Assembly (NCBI GenBank): GCA_036169815.1
Contig: JAVHOA010000053.1
Coordinates: forward strand, 1 to 14,835
Source: Hydrocurvibacter sp036169815
GTDB lineage: Bacteria; Campylobacterota; Campylobacteria; Campylobacterales; Sulfurimonadaceae
Reading direction: 5' to 3'
DNA: 14,835 nucleotides
Part shown: piece after piece, positions 1 to 5,919 of the stretch
Layout: each line of letters starts with the position of its first letter
Position numbering within the stretch: position 1 is the stretch's first letter
Notes under the pieces: model-generated
What the model saw: only the letters and a program-made list of their open reading frames with translations
What the model was told of the DNA's origin: nothing
Databases searched by the model: none
Translations under genes and position numbers: made by a program

Positions 1-60
1 GTTAGCGTAGCCTTTGGGACTTTGTTCCAAAAGCGTATGCAATAATAGTCTTGGACAGAT

Positions 61-816
61 TTAGCTTTTAGCTTTTTTAATCATCTCATACGCAGCATTA
101 ATCTCTTGCGTTTTTGCAGTTGCTTCTTGGAGGTAGTTCTCATCTTTTCCTTGCGCTTTGATAATATCTGGATGGTACTCACGCACAAGTTTTCTGTATG
201 CCTTTTTGATTGTCTCAAGCGAATCATTTTCATGTACACCAAGTGTGGCGTAGGCATCTTTGAGCGAGGTTTGCGGTGATTTGTAGTTTTTCATCATCGC
301 TTCAAACTGTGAGAAGATAGAATGGTAAAGATTTGGATCAAACTCCATCGCCTCAGCTATTGTGATGAGAATCTCCTCTTCAGATCTGCTCATTTCCCCA
401 TCAATAAACGCAAGCTGGATTAAAAATCCCATCATTTGTGTCTGTTTTTGTGCATCGCGTGCGATAAGTTTTTTAAGCGCAGCAGCGAGGGCTTCAATGT
501 TATCGCTCAACTCTTTTTGCTCATTAAATATCTGTTTAAAAATATCGCGTGTTTTCTCTGGTTCTGGAAAAACTCGTGAAATATCACTAAAGAGATTGCC
601 TACAAGTTCGGCTTCAAGCGCATCGACTCTGCCATCGGCCTTTGCTACTTTTGCTACAAGAGCAATAAAAACTCCAAGCTCGCTTTTTTCTATGGCTTCT
701 TTTGAAACGGAGAAGTTTTTAAACTGCTCTTGGTAATTTGCAGTGTAATTTTTGTAGCCTTTTGAAAGATATAAAAATACCCCGACGACTAAAAGTATGA
801 GAATGAGTGTACTCAC
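61..816 (-). CDS. djlA: Membrane-anchored TerB/J-domain co-chaperone, DjlA-like
   Basis: This 251-residue protein has the DjlA layout. A single N-terminal membrane segment spans about residues 3-18. A helical TerB-like domain follows at about 48-175, with two acidic loops, DGRVD (61-65) and DGEMS (139-143), of the kind TerB uses for metal. A C-terminal J domain covers about 187-250, with the HPD triad at 215-217. By family knowledge the J domain stimulates the ATPase of DnaK/Hsp70, and the anchor holds the protein at the inner membrane. The start is GTG, supported by AAGGAG seven bases upstream; no ATG fits better. The gene diverges from the transporter at 893 and has its own TATAAT box at 853-858. 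The J and TerB assignment is firm. Equivalence with E. coli DjlA is inferred from architecture and length (E. coli about 270 residues). The client proteins cannot be deduced. Confidence 0.82.
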   Translation of the reverse strand: MSTLILILLVVGVFLYLSKGYKNYTANYQEQFKNFSVSKEAIEKSELGVFIALVAKVAKADGRVDALEAELVGNLFSDISRVFPEPEKTRDIFKQIFNEQKELSDNIEALAAALKKLIARDAQKQTQMMGFLIQLAFIDGEMSRSEEEILITIAEAMEFDPNLYHSIFSQFEAMMKNYKSPQTSLKDAYATLGVHENDSLETIKKAYRKLVREYHPDIIKAQGKDENYLQEATAKTQEINAAYEMIKKAKS

Positions 817-852
817 TGAAATGCTCCTTATTTATTGTTTGCATAATGGGCA

Positions 853-858
853 ATTATA
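853..858 (-). promoter_or_regulatory. -10 box of the djlA-like gene
   Basis: A perfect TATAAT on the minus strand lies 37 bases before the GTG start, with an expected transcription start near 846 and a 5' leader of about 30 bases that carries AAGGAG. No clear TTGACA -35 is visible, as is usual for sigma-70 promoters in Campylobacterota, which rely on the -10. Confidence 0.55.
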
Positions 859-879
859 GGCAAATGAAGTTAATAGAGT

Positions 880-885
880 TATAAT
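880..885 (+). promoter_or_regulatory. -10 box of the DMT transporter gene
   Basis: A perfect TATAAT ends only 7 bases before the ATG at 893, so a start 6-8 bases downstream would fall at 891-893 and give a leaderless mRNA. It mirrors the minus-strand TATAAT at 853-858: both run into TGCCC, forming an imperfect inverted repeat (848-858 against 880-892). Confidence 0.5.
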
Positions 886-892
886 TTTGCCC

Positions 893-1780
893 ATGAAAAT
901 AGAACTTAAAATTGATTCTGGTGTGCAATATATGCTTTTTGCATCGCTATTATTTGCCATTATGGGTGCATTTGCCAAGCTTTCAAGCCAGCATATGAGC
1001 TCGTTAGAAGTGGTGTTTTTTAGAAATGTTTTTGGCGTGCTTCTCATAGGATTTGCAGTTTTAAAATCCCCGCTAAAAAGCATTGGCGGCCGACCATTTT
1101 TACTCTTTTTTCGCGGTTTTATGGGATTTATTGCACTGCTTGCATTTTTTTACAATATCGCGCATATCTCACTTGGAGATGCCATGACATACTCTAAAAC
1201 CTCTCCTATTTTTACGGCCATTTTTGCGTGGCTGTTTTTAAGTGAAAAACTCTCTTTAAAGGCGTGGATTGCAGTTTTTGTAGGCTTTGTCGGCATTATT
1301 TTGATAGCCCAACCAAGCGGATGGAATTTTAGCAAATATGATCTTTTGGGAATCTTTAGCGGCATAGGAGCAGCCCTTGCGTACACCTCGGTGCGTGAGC
1401 TCAAAAAATATTATGATACCCGCGCGATTGTCTTGTCTTTTATGAGTGTTGGGACCTTTGGACCGCTTTTTTTGCTTTATTTGTCCTTACATGTAAGCAT
1501 TCCAGAGCTTGATTTTATGCTGGGTGAATTTGTAATGCCCCATGGTGTCGTGTGGTTTTACATCATCGCAATGGGACTTTTAGCCACTTTGGCACAGGTG
1601 TATATGACAAAAGCATACGGCGCTTCAAAAGCGGGGATTATTGGCGCGGTAAGTTATGCAAATATCCCTTTTTCCATTGTTATTGGACTTTTTTTGGGGG
1701 ATTCCTTGCCTTCTATTGTAACAACAACAGGGATAGTTTTGGTCGTGATGGCTGGAATTTTGGTGGCAAAAGAGAAATGA
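893..1780 (+). CDS. DMT-superfamily (EamA) permease
   Basis: A 295-residue hydrophobic protein with about ten membrane segments arranged as two EamA repeats (about residues 15-140 and 150-292), the usual size and layout of drug/metabolite transporter permeases. The first repeat ends in a typical segment, SPIFTAIFAWLFLSEKLSLK, and the second in a matching block around LGDSLPSIVTTTGIVLVVMAG. Substrates in this family are amino acids, metabolites or drugs, exported or imported. Nothing here identifies the substrate. The ATG at 893 is preferred over an in-frame TTG at 887, because the TTG lies inside the predicted promoter. There is no Shine-Dalgarno sequence, and the TATAAT at 880-885 implies leaderless initiation. 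A TTACATGTAA palindrome (1487-1496) lies in frame, read as LHVS. The gene stands alone, 58 bases before kdsA, which has its own promoter. Confidence 0.85.
   Translation: MKIELKIDSGVQYMLFASLLFAIMGAFAKLSSQHMSSLEVVFFRNVFGVLLIGFAVLKSPLKSIGGRPFLLFFRGFMGFIALLAFFYNIAHISLGDAMTYSKTSPIFTAIFAWLFLSEKLSLKAWIAVFVGFVGIILIAQPSGWNFSKYDLLGIFSGIGAALAYTSVRELKKYYDTRAIVLSFMSVGTFGPLFLLYLSLHVSIPELDFMLGEFVMPHGVVWFYIIAMGLLATLAQVYMTKAYGASKAGIIGAVSYANIPFSIVIGLFLGDSLPSIVTTTGIVLVVMAGILVAKEK
1487..1496. repeat. TTACATGTAA palindrome, copy 1
   Basis: Perfect 10-base palindrome, extended to CTTACATGTAAG (1486-1497), inside the transporter gene. It is read in frame as TTA CAT GTA (Leu-His-Val) followed by Ser. One of nine TACATGTA cores in the window. 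Confidence 0.75.
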
Positions 1781-1803
1781 TTTATGTTACATGGTGGTGC
1801 TTA

Positions 1804-1812
1804 TGTTATAAT
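1804..1812 (+). promoter_or_regulatory. Extended -10 promoter of the kdsA operon
   Basis: TGTTATAAT is a perfect extended -10 (TGn followed by TATAAT at 1807-1812). The transcription start is expected near 1819, giving a leader of about 20 bases with AAGG at 1828-1831, seven bases before the kdsA ATG. No convincing -35 is seen. It is probably the main promoter for kdsA through the M16-like gene. Confidence 0.6.
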
Positions 1813-1838
1813 CACCCACTTTTTTATAAGGCAAACAG

Positions 1839-2630
1839 ATGAAACTACTAGCTGGTCCTTGTGTTATCGAGAGTGAAGCAAATATCTTCAAAATTGCAAA
1901 AGCACTCGAAATTTATCAAAACGATTCAACAATCGATTTTTACTTTAAATCAAGTTTTGACAAAGCAAATCGTACTTCACTTGAAAGTTTTCGTGGTCTT
2001 GGGATGGATGAAGGGCTTCGTATTTTAGAGAAAGTTAAAAATGATTTTGGGTATAAAGTTGTCACCGATGTGCATGAATCGTGTCAAGTAGCAGCAGTTG
2101 CCCAAGTGGTCGATATGCTCCAAATTCCCGCGTTTTTGTGCCGTCAGACAGACTTGCTTGTCGCATGTGCCAAAACAACAAAAGAGGTCAATATCAAAAA
2201 AGGGCAATTTATCAATCCGCCCGATATGCAATACTCTGTGGCAAAAGTCCTCCAAACTCGTGGATGTCATGAAGTAAGCTTTGAAAATTCACAAAAATAT
2301 GGCGTGTATCTCTGTGAGCGAGGCAGCTCTTTTGGCTATGGTAATATCGTTGTAGATATGCGCTCGCTTGTTATCATGCGTGCGTTTGCACCAACCATTT
2401 TTGATGCAACGCACTCGGTGCAGATGCCTGGAGCTTTGGGTGGAAAAACAGGCGGTGACAGTGCAATGGTGCCCTATTTGGCAAGTGCTGCTGCGGCTGT
2501 CGGTGTAGATGGATTCTTTTTTGAAACCCATTTTGATCCAAGCATCGCTCTGAGTGATGGACCAAATATGATCAAACTCGATGAGCTCCAAACGCTCGTT
2601 GCAAAAATTAAAAAAATTCAAGAAATCTAA
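1839..2630 (+). CDS. kdsA: Kdo-8-phosphate synthase, metal-dependent class
   Basis: Condenses phosphoenolpyruvate with D-arabinose 5-phosphate to form 3-deoxy-D-manno-octulosonate 8-phosphate, the first committed step towards Kdo of the LPS inner core; cytoplasmic. The 263-residue length and the motifs AGPCVIES (5-12), KSSFDKANR (37-45), DATHSVQMPG (189-198) and FFETHFDP (227-234) are diagnostic. Cys8, His192, Glu229 and Asp240 match the metal ligands of the metal-dependent enzymes (Aquifex, Helicobacter). E. coli-type metal-independent enzymes have Asn in place of Cys8. The gene is first in an operon with ribH and nusB, the same order as in H. pylori (HP0003-HP0001) and C. jejuni. The ATG is preceded by AAGG at good spacing. 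The function call is close to certain; the metal class is inferred from Cys8 and the conserved ligands. Confidence 0.97.
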   Translation: MKLLAGPCVIESEANIFKIAKALEIYQNDSTIDFYFKSSFDKANRTSLESFRGLGMDEGLRILEKVKNDFGYKVVTDVHESCQVAAVAQVVDMLQIPAFLCRQTDLLVACAKTTKEVNIKKGQFINPPDMQYSVAKVLQTRGCHEVSFENSQKYGVYLCERGSSFGYGNIVVDMRSLVIMRAFAPTIFDATHSVQMPGALGGKTGGDSAMVPYLASAAAAVGVDGFFFETHFDPSIALSDGPNMIKLDELQTLVAKIKKIQEI

Positions 2631-2639
2631 GGAGAAAAG

Positions 2640-3107
2640 ATGCAGTTAATAGAAGGCAGACTTAAAGTCACAAATGGCAAAAAAATCGCGATTGTAAGTA
2701 CAAGATGGAATCACTTTATAGTAGATAGACTCGTTGAGGGCGCAAAAGATGCGTTTGCTCGTCATGGTGGAGATGATGCAGATTTAACACATGTATTGCT
2801 TCCAGGAGCATTTGAACTTCCAATGGTTGTAGATAAACTACTTGCAAGTGGAAAATATGATGCAATCTGTGCGCTTGGTGCGGTGATTCGTGGCTCAACT
2901 CCGCACTTTGATTATGTTGCAGCAGAGGCAACAAAGGGTATCGCGTCTATGAGCTTAAAATACCAAAAACCAGTTTCATTTGGACTGCTTACAACAGACA
3001 CAATCGAACAAGCTATTGAGCGTGCGGGAACAAAAGCGGGAAATAAAGGGTTTGAAGCGATGACAACAGTGATTGAGATGTTAGATCTTTTTGAGAATAT
3101 AAACTAA
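2640..3107 (+). CDS. ribH: 6,7-dimethyl-8-ribityllumazine synthase
   Basis: Joins 5-amino-6-ribitylamino-uracil with 3,4-dihydroxy-2-butanone 4-phosphate to give lumazine, the penultimate step of riboflavin synthesis. The 155-residue length is standard. Visible motifs are LPGAFELP (54-61), GAVIRGSTPHFDYV (80-93, with the general-base histidine His89) and FGLLTTDTIEQAIERAGTKA (114-133, with the phosphate-binding Arg128). The residue that stacks on the pyrimidine, Phe in most bacteria (Phe22 in B. subtilis), is Trp23 here (STRWNHF). S. pombe lumazine synthase has Trp at the same place and binds riboflavin. The start ATG follows AAGGAG at 2629-2634, which overlaps the kdsA stop. The gene overlaps nusB by one base (TAATG), implying translational coupling. 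Confidence 0.97.
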   Translation: MQLIEGRLKVTNGKKIAIVSTRWNHFIVDRLVEGAKDAFARHGGDDADLTHVLLPGAFELPMVVDKLLASGKYDAICALGAVIRGSTPHFDYVAAEATKGIASMSLKYQKPVSFGLLTTDTIEQAIERAGTKAGNKGFEAMTTVIEMLDLFENIN

Positions 3108-3511
3108 TGGCGACACGTCATCAAGCCAGAATGGCGGTTGTAAGCCTATTGTACGCATTTGATCTTGGAAATGGAAATATTGCCGAGTATAGCGATGAGA
3201 TTTTAGAAGAGAAAAAGATTCGCAATAAACAAAGAGATTTTGCAATCACTCTTTTTGATGGAGTAATGGAAAATCTTCCTCGTGTGGATGCAGCGATTGT
3301 AAAACACTTAAAAGATTGGGATTTTGAGCGTCTGGGGTCTGTAGAACGTGCGACACTGAGACTAGGTGCGTACGAGATTTTGTTTAGTGAGCTTGATTCT
3401 GCTGTGGTTATCAATGAGGCAATCGAGGTTGCTAAAGCGTTTGCAACAGAGCAATCTCCAAAATTTATCAATGGTGTTTTAGATTCCATTTCAAAAGATA
3501 AAGACGCATAA
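3107..3511 (+). CDS. nusB: Transcription antitermination factor NusB
   Basis: A 134-residue all-helical protein of the NusB family. By family knowledge it binds NusE (ribosomal protein S10) and boxA RNA and supports antitermination of rRNA transcription. Sequence support: the basic N terminus RHQARMAVVSLLYAFDL (4-20), the central WDFERLGSVERATLRLGAYE block (71-90), and the C-terminal INEAIEVAKAFATEQSPKFI stretch (102-121) followed by NGVLD. Its ATG shares one base with the ribH stop, so ribosomes leaving ribH probably re-initiate here. The pairing of riboflavin genes with nusB is common in bacteria, and kdsA-ribH-nusB is the conserved epsilonproteobacterial order. Only two bases separate its stop from the mqnC start. 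Confidence 0.96.
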   Translation: MATRHQARMAVVSLLYAFDLGNGNIAEYSDEILEEKKIRNKQRDFAITLFDGVMENLPRVDAAIVKHLKDWDFERLGSVERATLRLGAYEILFSELDSAVVINEAIEVAKAFATEQSPKFINGVLDSISKDKDA

Positions 3512-3513
3512 CA

Positions 3514-4569
3514 ATGTTTAAAAGATTGACAAAAGAAGAAGCGCTCAAACTGATTCGCGAAGCGGACTTAAAAGAGCTTGGACGTATGGCAAGCGCTCGT
3601 AAAAAAGAGCTCCATCCCGATGGAATCACAACTTTTATTATTGATAGAAATATTAATTATACAAATATCTGTTGGGTTGATTGTAAGTTTTGTGCTTTTT
3701 ATCGTCATGAAAAAGATGCGGATGCCTATATACTCACTTTTGATGAGATCGATGCCAAGATAGAAGAGTTACTCGCCATCGGCGGAACGCAGATACTTTT
3801 TCAAGGCGGTGTGCATCCAAAACTCAAAATCGAGTGGTATGAGGATTTAGTAGAACATATCCATACAAAATATCCAAGCATCACCATTCATGGTTTTTCC
3901 TCCATCGAGATCGATTTTATTGCAAAGGTTTCACGCATCAGTGTTGAAGAGGTGCTTGAGCGCTTACATGCAAAGGGTTTGGCTTCCATCCCTGGAGCGG
4001 GAGCTGAGATACTCTCTGATCGCGTGCGTGACATTATTGCACCAAAAAAGATAGACTCTGAAGTTTGGGTGGATATCCATAGAAAAGCGCATAAACTCGG
4101 CATCAAATCGACTGCTACCATGATGTATGGCACCATTGAAACAGATGAAGAGATTCTCGATCACTTAGAGATGGTTCGCAATCTTCAAGATGAAACAGGT
4201 GGGTTTCGAGCGTTTATCATGTGGAGTTTTCAGGGACAAAATACTGAGCTGCTTCGCCTGATTCCCGATATGGAAAAACAGACTCCAAACCGCTATTTAC
4301 GCCTTTTGGCGGTCGCTCGACTTTTCTTAGATAATGTGCCAAATATCCAAAGTTCATGGGTGACACAAGGCCCTTACATCGGGCAAATGGCACTCAACTT
4401 TGGAGCCAATGATTTGGGCTCTACAATGATGGAAGAAAACGTCGTAAAAAGTGCGGGCGCAGGGTTTCGTATGGCAAAAGAACAGATGATCGAACTTATA
4501 CGTGATATTGGTGAGATTCCTGCGGTGAGAAATACTGCGTATGAGACATTGGAGATTTTTGCAGTATGA
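3514..4569 (+). CDS. mqnC: Cyclic dehypoxanthine futalosine synthase, radical SAM
   Basis: A 351-residue radical-SAM enzyme of the futalosine route to menaquinone. By family knowledge it closes dehypoxanthine futalosine to its spiro-cyclic form. The [4Fe-4S] cluster motif is C53-x3-C57-x2-C60 (CWVDCKFC), followed by the aromatic residue AFYR, which is typical of MqnC/MqnE. Further family blocks are GGTQILFQGGVHPKL (residues about 90-104), a CofH-like SIPGAGAEILSDRVR segment, and LNFGANDLGSTMMEENVV near the C terminus. The long GANDLGS block favours MqnC over the related MqnE. Menaquinone made by futalosine is the rule in Campylobacterota, where it carries anaerobic respiration. The gene follows nusB by two bases and overlaps the next gene by four (ATGA). 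The Shine-Dalgarno sequence is weak, so coupling to nusB is likely. Confidence 0.93.
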   Translation: MFKRLTKEEALKLIREADLKELGRMASARKKELHPDGITTFIIDRNINYTNICWVDCKFCAFYRHEKDADAYILTFDEIDAKIEELLAIGGTQILFQGGVHPKLKIEWYEDLVEHIHTKYPSITIHGFSSIEIDFIAKVSRISVEEVLERLHAKGLASIPGAGAEILSDRVRDIIAPKKIDSEVWVDIHRKAHKLGIKSTATMMYGTIETDEEILDHLEMVRNLQDETGGFRAFIMWSFQGQNTELLRLIPDMEKQTPNRYLRLLAVARLFLDNVPNIQSSWVTQGPYIGQMALNFGANDLGSTMMEENVVKSAGAGFRMAKEQMIELIRDIGEIPAVRNTAYETLEIFAV

Positions 4570-5849
4570 AATATATAATGATTTTATTTTTTTTAGGACA
4601 GGTGATAATGGCAGCAACAGTGAATACTATTGAGGTAAAGGGCGTGAAAATCCCGCTTATTTTTGAACAAGAAAAGCGATTACCGATTGTTTCGATGCAG
4701 CTTGTATTTCAGGGGACTGGCACAATCACAGATACGCCAAAAACAGCAGGCCTTGCAAAAATAAGTTCAAAAATGATGAACGAGGGAACACTTTCTCTTG
4801 GAAGTAATGGTTTTGCAAACGCGCTTGATTCAAAAGCGATTCAGCTGAGTTCTGTCGTTGGCTCTGAGACTTTTGTCATGGAGTATGGCTCGCTCAAAGA
4901 TCAGTTTGGCGAGGGTTCAAAACTTTTTAGCGCTCTTTTAAAAGAACCAAACATTACAAAAAAAGCGCTTTCAAAAGTGAAAATGGATCTTATTGGAACT
5001 TTGAGTGCTAAAGCCAATGATTTTGATTATGTGGCCGATAATAGCCTCAAATCGCTTCTTTTTGAGGGCACACCTTTAGCTTTGCCAGATTTAGGAACGC
5101 TTGAGAGTGTGAAAAAAATCAAACTCAAAGAGGTGGAGGGATTTTTAAAACAACACCTTGTGCTAACAAACCTCATTATTGTTATCGGTGGGGATTTAAC
5201 GCTAGAAGAAGCAAAAAAAGCAGCCTATAAACTTGCTTCAAACCTCGAAGTTGGCAAACCATCAGCAGTCAAATACTATGCAACTTCAGCTTTGCAAAAA
5301 GAAAAAATCATCAAAAAAGAGACGCAGCAAGCGTACTTATATTTTGGTGCTCCATACGCCTTACATGTAGGCGATAAAGAGAGCTACAAAGCAAGAGTTG
5401 CAACCTATATCCTTGGAACTGGCGGTTTTGGAAGCAGACTTATGGAAGAGGTTCGTGTCAAAAAAGGGCTTGCGTACTCTGCATACGCGCGTGTTTCTAT
5501 TAATAAATCAAGTTCCACTATGAGTGGCTATTTGCAAACCAAACTAGAATCACTCGATGATGCAAAAGCGACTGTAAAAACTGTTTTTGAAGAGTTTGTT
5601 AAAAAAGGTGTGACTCAAGAGGAACTCGATCAAACTAAAAAGTTTCTTTTAGGAAGTGAACCGCTTCGTGTGGAGACGCTTTCTCAGCGTCTTTCTCGCA
5701 CTTTTATGGAGTTTTATAAAGGAGAAGCGCTTGGTTCTTCTCAAAAAGAGCTAGAAAAAATTAACAATTTGAAGCTCAGCAATCTCAACGAGTATATCAA
5801 AAAACATAAAGAGATTCTCTCTCTTTCTTATGCGGTTGTTACAAAATAG
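4566..5849 (+). CDS. Secreted M16-like protein lacking the zinc-binding motif
   Basis: A 427-residue protein with an N-terminal signal peptide (hydrophobic about residues 3-15, likely cleaved after Ala16), placing it in the periplasm. It has the two-lobe fold signature of M16/pitrilysin-family peptidases: an N-terminal domain (about 20-195) and a C-terminal M16_C domain (about 200-380) with the conserved VRVKKGLAYSAY block (296-307). The catalytic HxxEH motif, expected in the context GLAHxxEH, reads GLAKISSK (62-69): both histidines are Lys and the Glu is Ser. It therefore cannot bind the catalytic zinc in the usual way. It may be the non-catalytic half of an M16 pair or a peptide-binding protein; the active partner is not in the window. 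It overlaps mqnC by four bases (ATGA). The TTACATGTAG palindrome at 5361-5370 is read as LHVG. Confidence 0.85.
   Translation: MKYIMILFFLGQVIMAATVNTIEVKGVKIPLIFEQEKRLPIVSMQLVFQGTGTITDTPKTAGLAKISSKMMNEGTLSLGSNGFANALDSKAIQLSSVVGSETFVMEYGSLKDQFGEGSKLFSALLKEPNITKKALSKVKMDLIGTLSAKANDFDYVADNSLKSLLFEGTPLALPDLGTLESVKKIKLKEVEGFLKQHLVLTNLIIVIGGDLTLEEAKKAAYKLASNLEVGKPSAVKYYATSALQKEKIIKKETQQAYLYFGAPYALHVGDKESYKARVATYILGTGGFGSRLMEEVRVKKGLAYSAYARVSINKSSSTMSGYLQTKLESLDDAKATVKTVFEEFVKKGVTQEELDQTKKFLLGSEPLRVETLSQRLSRTFMEFYKGEALGSSQKELEKINNLKLSNLNEYIKKHKEILSLSYAVVTK
5361..5370. repeat. TTACATGTAG palindrome-like repeat, copy 2
   Basis: TACATGTA core extended to GCCTTACATGTAGGC (5358-5372), inside the M16-like gene. 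It is read in the same phase as copy 1: TTA CAT GTA GGC, Leu-His-Val-Gly. Confidence 0.7.
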
Positions 5850-5866
5850 TATTGCAATTTGCAATA
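5850..5866. promoter_or_regulatory. Perfect 17-base palindrome before recG
   Basis: TATTGCAA-T-TTGCAATA directly follows the stop codon of the M16-like gene. As RNA it would form a stem of only six pairs and no T-run follows, so a terminator is unlikely. A dyad binding site for a dimeric regulator is possible. A smaller dyad, AATGC/GCATT (5885-5900), lies just downstream. Confidence 0.35.
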
Positions 5867-5908
5867 CAAATCTTCATCTTTACAAATGCAATGTAGCATT
5901 ATAAAATG

Positions 5909-5914
5909 AAGGAG
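5909..5914 (+). promoter_or_regulatory. Ribosome binding site that fixes the recG start
   Basis: AAGGAG ends five bases before the ATG at 5920. The alternative in-frame GTG at 5914 lies on the last base of this site and cannot use it. Confidence 0.75.
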
Positions 5915-5919
5915 TGGCG

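Noticed and set aside
1..45. Plus-strand frame open from the window edge, ending at TAA 43-45 (VSVAFGTLFQKRMQ)
   Set aside because: Only 14 residues are visible and match nothing I recognise. Two minus-strand frames are also open to the edge, so neither a plus-strand gene end nor a second minus-strand gene can be supported.
362..736. 124-codon open frame opposite the djlA-like gene
   Set aside because: It lies wholly within a well-supported gene, has a Ser/Ala-rich unnatural composition and no ribosome binding site.
1787..1815. Possible terminator after the transporter gene
   Set aside because: GGTG/CACC flanks the kdsA -10 region, but the stem is only four pairs and no T-run is placed correctly.
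3121..3489. 122-codon open frame antisense to nusB
   Set aside because: It mirrors the nusB codons, has no ribosome site and no recognisable domain, and sits in a conserved operon.
5900..5905. TATAAA as a recG promoter -10
   Set aside because: Transcription would start inside or at the end of the ribosome site at 5909-5914, leaving it unusable.
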